Assembly (NCBI GenBank): GCA_030770425.1
Contig: JASJFT010000044.1
Span: forward strand, 1 to 64,000
Source of the DNA: Darksidea phi
Taxonomy: Eukaryota > Ascomycota > Dothideomycetes > Pleosporales > Lentitheciaceae
DNA: 64,000 nucleotides
Reading direction: 5' to 3'
Shown here: one piece after another, positions 55,318 to 64,000 of the stretch
Numbering within the stretch: position 1 is the stretch's first letter
Layout: the number at the start of each line of letters is the position of its first letter
Program-made: the position numbers and the translations under genes
Notes under the pieces: generated by a model
The model's database searches: none
The model's input: the letters and a program-made list of their open reading frames with translations, nothing else
What the model was told of the DNA's origin: nothing

Positions 55318-55625
55318 GGATTCTGCGTAGAGAGGGCATTTTTTGATTGAGGGGACCTACCCTAGGAGCGCTGAGAAAACAGGTGTCTTTTTGCCAAGCT
55401 TGGTGGCGGCGACAGGGGGGGGGCAGCCCGTTCATGATGACCCCTTGTACATGATGCCCCCTTGTATACGGGCTCGATTGGCGCCACCTCACCGGTTTTC
55501 TCATAACCCCGCTCGCTTAGACGTACGCCGCAGGAATAAAAGAGGGTGCAGCTTCCAGATGAATTGTGGCAAGACGACTTCTGAAGCCCTTCGCACATCG
55601 CCCATACGACCGCATCCCTCCAGCC

Positions 55626-58600
55626 ATGGACACAGCCGAACCGGTCCGTCCGATATGGCAAGCCGCTATCGACCGGTATTACAGTGAGCTTGAAGAGGGT
55701 GGCATGAAGAAGACACCAACGATAGAGAAAGATCTTTGGGAGATTGAAAGTCCGGTTGCTCTCATCGACGAGATCCAGAGCATGGTACCGCAGGAGTCTG
55801 CAGTCTCCAAGGTCTGGACCACCGTTCTGCCCAAGCTAGAGCCTGTCCTCCTCGGTCTCAACGATTTTGCTGCCGTAATTGCCTGGTCACTGGGAATGAA
55901 TGGACAAGTTGCAGCGCTTCTTTGGGGCTCCATGAGACTCGTTCTGAAAGTAAGCGTGAATGAGATCTATCCTAGCAGCATCTTGCTAACGTCGCCAGTT
56001 TGCGCGTCCGGTGTTTCCCGAACTGATCACTGTTTTGGAAGAACTGAGAAATGTTCTCCCAAAAGCACGCATATCCGAACAAGAGTTTCCGGCTTCCGAG
56101 TCCCTCGAAACGGCCTTGCTGAACATGTATACCGAGATCATTGTCTTTTACGCTTTCGCCACCACTTTCTTCCGGAACAACCCCAGCGCTATACACAGCC
56201 GCCACGCGTGGTCTGCTTTCAATTCAAGGTTCGAGAAGGTGATTTCAAACCTCCGCGTCTACTCAAGAAAGGTGGACGAGATCGTGGACATGGTGCGCTT
56301 GTCTAAAGAAACCCATTCTGCAGAGACGGTCAAGGCAATTCAAGGTTTGCAAAAGCTGATGATTTCAGATAGTGGGATTCCCTGTCACATAATACCATAC
56401 GGAATCAACTTGAAGTTTTACGGAAGAACAACAGAAATGCAGGAGCTCAAGAAAGTTTTGGATCCCGGAACTCAACACCAAACCTTAAGGGTAATATCTA
56501 TTTGCGGTTTGGGGGGAGTGGGAAAAACTCAACTGGCTCTGAACTACGCGAATTTATCAAGGGATCTCTACGACGCAATCGCCTGGATCCAGGCTGACAC
56601 CCAGACAAAACTTGTTCAAAGTCTAGCCACCTTCGCCTCTAAGCTTGGCTTACCGAAGGACGGAGGAGGTGAAGACGATTACCAGTCTATCCAGAAAGTT
56701 AAGGACTGGCTCAATAACTCTGGGAAAACATTTCTTATCATCTTTGATAATGTGGAAGATGTCCATATCCTTAGCCAGATCTGGCCTACAAGCAATAAAG
56801 GTTCGGTCATAATCACCAGTCGCTCTCCAGCAGTGGCGGCAAGACGAGCCAAAACAACAATGCAACTCAAGTCTTTCGAAGAGGATACGGCAGTGGGTAT
56901 CCTGTACGAACTCACAAGTCTTCAGCCAGTTGATAATAACGACGCAAAAGCGGCAAGAGAGATATGTCAACTAATCGGCGGCCTTCCACTCGCAATGGTT
57001 CATATGAGTTCCTTCATCCAAGACAGGGGCTACTCGTATGTGGAGTTCCTTGCCTTGTACAGGAAGCACGCTGAAAGGATCTTCGTCAAAGACCAGTCCC
57101 AGGTTGACTACGATCACACGCTCAACACTGTATGGGACATGTCACTCCTATCTTTGTCACCAAATGCAAGGATTCTACTCGATTTACTATCATTCTTCGA
57201 CCCAGACTCCATCCCGGAACGCTTATTTATCAGTACCAGAGCCAAGATACTGGATCCTCGGTTAGCCTTTCTTACGGATGAATTCGAGTAAGTTTAACAG
57301 GTCGATGTGAAGTAAAGATTGCCACTTTGCGCTGACATATACCTAGCTTCGGTGATGCTGTGTCCGAATTGATGACCAAAACGTCGCTCATCAATAGGTT
57401 GGCCTCCTCCAAGTCCCTCTCCTTGCATAGACTGGTCAGATTTGCCATGTTCATGCGAGTTCCGGAAGAAGAACGCACGTTGTATCTCGATAGCACTATT
57501 CAACTGCTTTATCACGCGTTTCCAAACACATGGGATACGCGTGGTCCCGAACAAGGTCATGGCTGGCGCTCTTGGGAGACTTGCAGCGCTATTGTAGCCC
57601 ATTTATCGTCTTTAATGGGTCTTCAGAAACAGTACAGTCTGAAAGCTACAAACGTGGATGTTTTTGCTGAGCTCATGTTTCGCATTGGCACGTATGTACA
57701 TTCCAGAACCCTCTATGTAAATGAAATAAAGACTAACCGGAAACTCATCAGATACCTCTGGGAATGCGAACAACCCACGACTGCCAAGTCATTTTTCGAA
57801 TATGGCTTAGGGCTTGATATTGATCCTAGCAGTCGCATTAGCGCGCAAGCCTATCGACTGCTGGGCCACATCGGCCTAGACGTAGCGGAACCCCGGGCTG
57901 CTTTGGCGGCGTACCAGAAAGCCCTAGCAGCAAGAGAGAAAATCGAAGAGCCGAAATCACCTGCTATAGCAGAAGTTTACGACTCAATTGCATGCAGCTA
58001 TTGTGAGATTGGAGATATCACAAAGGCTCTCGAGTACCTCGAAAAGTCCGACGAGATCAATTTTGCGCATTACGACAGGACTTCTGCTAGAACGCAGGCG
58101 ATATATGCATTGGCTTATTTACGTGGAGGAGAACCAGAAAAAGCGCTCAAGGCCCTGCGTCTCTGCTGGAAGCTCCAAGACAAGACGCAAAAGGAAATCG
58201 CCGAGTCCAAGTACCCGAAGCATGCCGGAGATATCGTTCTGCTATCACGCATACACTACACGCTAGGACAAAGGGAGGAAGCCCAACGATTGGCGTCAAG
58301 ATCAATCAGCATTCGGAGAGGAATATTTGGCGCCAAAGGGCCACGCGTCGCGGATTCGATATTCATTGTTGCCAGGATGCTTGTGGCAGAAGGCGAGGAC
58401 GTCTTGGCCGCTAGAATGCTCGAAGACGTCATTGACATGAGCAGAGACATGGGAGAAATGAAAGGACATCTTGCGAGGGCATTATGGTTTTTGGCGTCAA
58501 CGGAAGAGGCTTTGGAGAATCCAGCTGATGCCAAGAGGTTGAGGAAGGAGGCGAACAAAGAGAGAGCAAATATTATAGGTCGTGAAATACCTGACGATGA

Positions 58601-58646
58601 TACTGATGAAGCATATATAGGTCTTGTAGGGTGGATGCTATGGTAA
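55626..58646 (+). CDS. Fungal NLR-type protein: N-terminal fungal domain, NB-ARC, TPR repeats
   Basis: Exons 55626..55949, 55999..57287 and 57347..58646 (introns 49 and 59 nt) encode 970 aa. Residues about 60-200 resemble the DUF7708-type N-terminal domain of fungal STAND proteins (LLGLNDFAAVIAWSLGMNGQ, ALLWGSMRLVLKFARPVFPE). NB-ARC follows: P-loop GLGGVGKT at 278-285 with Lys284, the Walker B region FLIIFDNVED, GSVIITSRSP and GGLPLAM. A winged-helix-like part carries DMSLLSLSPNARILLDLLSFFDPDSIPE in two adjoining blocks. From about residue 680, TPR-like helices repeat (AALAAYQKALAAREK, KALEYLEKSDEI, EEAQRLASRSISIRRGIFG). The gene is intact although RIP-mutated DNA surrounds it. Fungal NLRs act in non-self recognition and programmed cell death. 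Confidence 0.88.
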
Positions 58647-59930
58647 ATTACTACGTAGTAGAGATACTATCTTTCGTAGAAGAATATTAGGCTATAACCT
58701 TATATAAGAGGCGTTCGATAATTTAAAGAATAGTAATAAAGTATATATATATATAGAGAGATAATAAAAAAAAGAGTAATTAAAAAACTCTACTATTTAA
58801 AAGTATTATATAGCTATAACTAATAGAGCTATAATTATAAAAATTATAGTATTTTAAAGAAAAAGATATATAAATTCTAGTATACTAGTTAATAGATACT
58901 TAGTAAGTATCTAGAAAGTATAAAAATTTATAAAATATTAAAAAGAAAAATATCTAGTTTTTAGATTAGTATAATTATTTTTTTAGTATATATAGTTATA
59001 TAATACTTATATATATTATTATAGTACTTATTAAAATTATCTAAATAAATTTTTATTATAGATTAACTTCTAATATTTATAATTAGATTAAAAAAATTAA
59101 ATTTTATAAAAGTTAGAATAAATTATTTATATTACTACTTTTAATTATTTTTAAATTACTAAATATTAAGTTCTAAATATAAAAAGTATTTATATAATAT
59201 ATTATATAAGTATTTAACTAATATAAGAATTTAACTAGTTTAAGTAAATTCTTTATTATAATCTTATATAAATTATAGAATATAGAATATCTATTACGAA
59301 TTATATATAAACTATAGAATAATAGTTAATAAAGATACCTAAGATAAAGTCTATTACTAGCTTTAATAAAGAATATAATATAAATCTTATAACTAAAGAA
59401 TAGAAAGTTATATAATAGATTTATAGATTTATAGATCTTAGTAAATATAGATTCTATAGATTTATAAATCTATAGATTAGTAGATTTATAAAAATATAGA
59501 GTTATAAATTCTATAGATCTAAGAAAACTAAATTAATATATAATAACTATAAATCTTCTAGATAGTCTTCTCTTCTTATAGTTAATTTAAATCTAGATTA
59601 ATCCCTATATATTAATATAATTAAACTATTACTTCTTATTTCTAACTTCTTCTTTTCTATCTTAAGTATAAACCCTAAACGAGGCTAAATAACCTATTAG
59701 GCCTAGATCCCGTTTAATATCTTAACTATCTAGTAGGTAGGAATAGCTAATTATAATAATAGAAGAGGAAATCTAATAAAGCGAAGTAACGTAGCCGTTA
59801 ACTTAGAAAGAACTCTTTAAAATAGAAAGTTATTAGAAGTTTAGTTCCCTAAAAGGTAATATAACTACGAAAAACTTTAAAAGAGTTATTAAGAACTAGT
59901 ATATATTTAAAAAAAAAAGAAAGATATATT
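58647..59930. other. Second RIP-type A+T-rich block, upstream part
   Basis: The composition drops to extreme A+T within about 40 nt after the NLR stop codon, and no protein is readable. A palindromic run of TATAGATTTATAGATC-like units lies near 59420..59480. It precedes the gypsy-like coding relic and may contain its left end. Confidence 0.6.
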
Positions 59931-59939
59931 AAAGGTATA

Positions 59940-62900
59940 AATTATAATATTAACTAAAGAATTAAAGAGATATATAAGAAAGCTATTAAAATTAAAAGAA
60001 CTAAAGAAGTTTAATAAAATATAATTTAAATTTAAGGAATTCTTAACTAATATAATAATCTATTTTAACTTTAATAAGATATAATTATCTAATAAAATTT
60101 TAAAGATATTATTTATAGTAGTATAGTTTATAAAAAGAGCTATTACTTAGTTTAAAATCTATTTAAATAAAAGGTTATAACTCGACGAGACTTATTAAAG
60201 TAATAAAATTAAAGCTATTTTTTTAAGTTATAAGTACTTTAAAAATAAGTTATATATTATATTTAAAGATATTAACTTAAAAAGATTAATAGAATAAAAA
60301 ATTATATATCTTAAATAAACTAAATTAGCTACTATATATATATTTAAATTTAAATAACTTACTACTAAGATCTAGTAAAAAGAGGTAGCTCTTATATTAT
60401 ATTATTATAAAGAACTAAAGAATAATATTTAATATAAGATAATTTAAATAAATAGACTATAAATTATATAAGAGATAATTAAATAAATTATTAAAATTAA
60501 TAATAACCTTTACCTCTAGAACTAGGAAAAGAAGAAAAAAGTCGGATTCTATAAAAAGAAAAAAGAAGAAAAATACTATAGACTAGAACTAATAATTCTA
60601 GAAACTAGTTTAGAGTCTAAAAAAGAAAGATAGAATTCTAAGAAATAAAAGCTCTATAAAAAATAAGTATACTTTAAGTATAAAAAGTAAAAATACCTAG
60701 TAAAGAACTATAAGTTAAATTTAAGAAAGAAAAAACCTTAATATACTTAGTAGGGTAAAAGGGATAGAATAGCTATAATATAAGAATATAATACTATATA
60801 TTAAACGACTTATATATATAACTAGTATAAGATATACTATAAAGTTAAGTTAAATACTAGTTATTAGTTATAAAAATAGTAGATAATTATAACTTAAGAG
60901 TCTTAGAGAAGAGTTTTATTCTTATTAAAAGTATAAGAAGAAGTATTTAAGAAAGACTTATCTATAAAGTAGAAAGACTTTAATAATACTATAGATATAC
61001 TATTATAAATAATTAATAATAGTAATAAATTCTTAAAATTAGAAGATAAAAACCTAGTTATAATATATAAGAATACTAGATATCTATAAATAATTCGACT
61101 ATTTAAAAAAGAAATAGAACTAGTACTAGAACTTAATATAACTTATATTTAAGTCTTATAGTTTATTTAATTTAGATTTATATAGTAGAAGTCTCTTTAG
61201 AAGATTTATACGAAATATAGTAGAAGTTTATATATAGTAGAGATATTATACCTATATCTTATATATAATAATAGAGCTATAAAGCTATATATAGTACTAT
61301 TAATTATAAAGTACTAATAAGGTAATATTTTAAATATTAAGGTACTAGATAAGAAATAATATATAATACTAAACTATAGAATCTAGTTAGAAGACTAATA
61401 GTAGTAGCGAGAAGTTAGTATACTAATACTACCTATAGTATAAAAATTACCTATAATAATACTAGTATTCTACTTATTATATCTATCTTTTATTCTTAAC
61501 TAGCTTCCTTATATCTATCTCTTATCCTTAGCTAGCTTTCTTACTACTATAACGGTTAATACTACTATTATAGGAAAAGCTAGAGAGCGGTATAAACTAT
61601 CTATTTCTTATCTTTAACTAGCTTCCTTACTATATATCCTTAGTCTTCTAGTAATAATAAGAGTAGTAGTACTAATATATCCTCTTTTCTAAACTTATTA
61701 TTAATATCTACTAATTATATATCTTTACTAACGATCGTTTATCTAGTCCTTTAGTAAAATCTTTAGTAAAAGGAACTAGAGTAGAATAGACTATTCGAGT
61801 ATAGTACTCTAAATCTTTTAAATATTATAATAGAGTATCCCTAATACTATAAGTAGAAGGTACTATTAATAGAACTTCTTAATTATAATAACTAGTAGTA
61901 TAAAACCAACTATACGTTAGATATATTTAAAGAAATAAGTAGTAATAGGATTCTTATATAACTATTAGTAGTTATCTATATTATATTTCTATCTAAGGCC
62001 CTATATAACGAGGATAGATATTTCGTCTAGAGGTAGTTATACCGTCTATATAGGCTAGAGAAAAAGCTTATATAGAGAGGATTATTATAGATAGAGGAAT
62101 TAACCTTCTTAAGAGACTATTAAGGGAGCGAATACCTAATATAGAAGATAGAGCTAGTATCTATAGTAGATATAATACGAATAATAGTATAGAAATAAAG
62201 AATAATAGAAATACCTAGCTAGGGAGGCTACTAGTAAGTAGAGGACTAAGAAGTAGTCTAGTATAGGTTACCTTACTATTATTATTAAGAGAGGGTTTAA
62301 TATTATTAGTATATTTAACTATTTATATATATTATTAATAAATTAGAAGCTATTATTATTCTATAGTTACTACCTATACTATTATATAAGATATCGAAAT
62401 ATTAAAATATAATAAGATAATTAGAATTATAAAAAATATAGCTAGCCTAAAAGCTAATATAATATTATACTAAGTAGTAACCTAAGCTCCTAGAGAAGGA
62501 GGTCTTATAATTTATAAAAAAAACTATAATATCTTTAATAATATAAGAGATTTATAAGGAATAATCTAGATTATACCTAATATACTAACTATTTAAAAAT
62601 TTTAAATAATAGATTAAATAGAACTTTATTATTATAGACCTTATATTTAACTAAGAAACTTAGAAAAAAATATAATATATTATGAAAATAGTTAATAAAG
62701 AATAACTATAGTATATAATAATTAAATAATAAATTCTTATAAGAATAACTTTTATAAAATATAATAATTAAAGATATAAGATTATATAGACTCTATAAGA
62801 AAGTAAAATAAAAAAATAACTACTACCTAGTAAAGGATTATAATAAAAGGATTATCTAAGCAATTATACTAGAAGTAGTATATAAATAGTAATAATCTAA

Positions 62901-64000
62901 GAATTAATAATAGAAAGAATATATATAAATTATATTAGAACTACTTTTACTATTAAACTATATTCTAGAAAGACTATAGTATAAATACTTAGAGAATAAA
63001 TATTTAAAGTATATTTAGACTAAAATTAATATAAAATACTAGTCTAAGAAAATAAGAATTTAAGAAATTAAAGGATAGAATTATATTTATATCTAAGGAA
63101 CTTATTAAGAAAAAATAATTACTACTTTAATTAATAGTAGAGCTACTTAAAACTTTATTAGTAAGGATTTTATCTAATAAAAGAAGATTTCTTAATAGAA
63201 GAAATAATACTCTAGTATTATATATACTATTAAGGGAGAACCCTTTAATAAACCTATAATATATAAAATTAGAGGTAAACCTTATCTATACGAATAAGAA
63301 AAGGAAAATAAAATACTTAATATTATTAAGATATTAGAGGACTAAAATATAATCTTAGAGATACTATAGTTATAAGAAGCTAACTTCTATATTAAGTAGA
63401 TAAACTAATAAGTAATATTTCTATAAAGAGCTAATATAATTAAGAAAGAAAATTATAGTATTCTAAAATAATATAAGAAGTAGAAGATATTATTTATAGA
63501 ACTAAAGGAAAGTTTACTCTAGTACTAGTCTTAGAATTATATAATTCTACTATAAGAAGAAAAAATTCTAGAATTCGAACTAATCTATAAGTTAACTAAA
63601 GAAGAAGAAGATATTATAATAAAATATTTTAAAGATAATCTTATAAAAAGATATATCTAATATTTAAATTTATTTATAGGATACCTAGTTCTCTTTATAT
63701 CTAAGAAGAGTACTATAAAACTACGACTATATATTAATTATTAAATACTTAATAATATTATAATTAAGAACTAATACCCTCTATCTCTAATATTAGAAAT
63801 ATAAGACTAACTAAAAAAAGCTAAATAGTTTATATAACTAGATATCTAAAATATATACTACTAGATTAGAATTAAGAAAGATAAAGAATAAAAGATAACT
63901 TTTAGAACTAAGAAAGAACTATATAAATACTAAATAATATCTTTTAGACTTACTAATATACCTATAATATTTTAGGAATAGATTAATAATATTCTATAAA
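59940..64000 (+). mobile_element. RIP-inactivated Ty3/gypsy-type retrotransposon (gag-protease-RT), truncated by the window end
   Basis: Reading through stops on the plus strand gives a gag-like helical region from about 59990. At 60670..60711 a CCHC zinc knuckle with correct C-x2-C-x4-H-x4-C spacing can be inferred, all Cys and His codons now Tyr. A retroviral-type protease site at 63127..63150 has its Asp codon changed to Asn, and the reverse transcriptase N-terminal half runs from about 63685 to the end (VLFISKK, KLRLYIN, YPLSLI, then AFRTKK-like TFRTKKELYKY). Trp, Gln and Arg codons are widely changed to stops. Two gag-like stretches and repetitive DNA near 61480..61640 suggest a nested or rearranged copy. 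Dead element; RNase H and integrase are off the window. Confidence 0.75.

Noticed and set aside
55052..55504. 150-codon minus-strand frame spanning the 21-nt tandem repeat
   Set aside because: Arg/Ser/Gln low complexity made by the repeat itself; no known domain. Noted only as possible transposon-derived coding.

Overview
The window looks like a filamentous ascomycete nuclear genome, most likely a Dothideomycete. Genes are compact and carry short GT-AG introns of about 44-105 nt with CTAAC/CTRAY-like branch sites. Families present are typical of plant-associated moulds: AA9 lytic polysaccharide monooxygenase with CBM1, BTB, HET, fungal NLR, F-box and C2H2+Zn2Cys6 regulators. Large blocks of DNA show repeat-induced point mutation (RIP): extreme A+T, nearly no CpA/TpG, and transposon relics with Trp, Gln and Arg codons turned into stops. 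No clade-specific marker was found, so the class is an inference.

Layout. 0.2-16.5 kb: gene-rich housekeeping and secreted functions (BTB protein; secreted TAP-like alpha/beta hydrolase; S41 protease with a GPI-like tail; Gal80-like Gfo/Idh protein; AA9-CBM1; hexokinase; Mpv17/PMP22). 16.7-18.5 kb: two dead DNA-transposon relics (pogo-like and Tc1/mariner-like). 18.5-21.7 kb: divergent VPS51/RMI1 pair and a small unrecognised two-exon gene. 23.2-34.1 kb: a six-gene metabolic cluster (aldehyde dehydrogenase, LeuB-like dehydrogenase, regulator, cyclase/amidohydrolase, SDR, MFS porter) without a PKS or NRPS backbone. 35.0-37.2 kb: a four-exon gene joining a HET domain to a ubiquitin-like domain. 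37.3-46.5 kb: an accessory region with a broken gamma-glutamyltranspeptidase 3' end, an F-box protein, a secreted Lys/Pro-rich protein with a frame break, an unknown membrane-anchored protein, a Dabb-domain protein and a decayed kinase-family fragment. 46.55-54.84 kb: a RIP desert holding an LTR pair and a 97-nt inverted repeat. 54.85-58.65 kb: an island of normal composition holding one intact NLR-type gene (N-terminal fungal domain, NB-ARC, TPR). 58.65-64.0 kb: a second RIP desert with a Ty3/gypsy-like element (zinc knuckle, protease, reverse transcriptase) running off the window.

How genes work together. The 23-34 kb cluster has a transporter, two dehydrogenases, a lactonase/amidohydrolase-type enzyme, an aldehyde dehydrogenase and its own regulator. 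That composition fits uptake and oxidation of a small hydroxy-acid, lactone or sugar-like substrate, though the substrate is unknown. The HET-ubiquitin-like and NLR genes belong to fungal self/non-self recognition families. Both lie next to repeat-derived DNA, which is where such genes often diversify. Exon boundaries were joined by hand from reading frame and splice signals; every multi-exon model given as intact keeps frame throughout.
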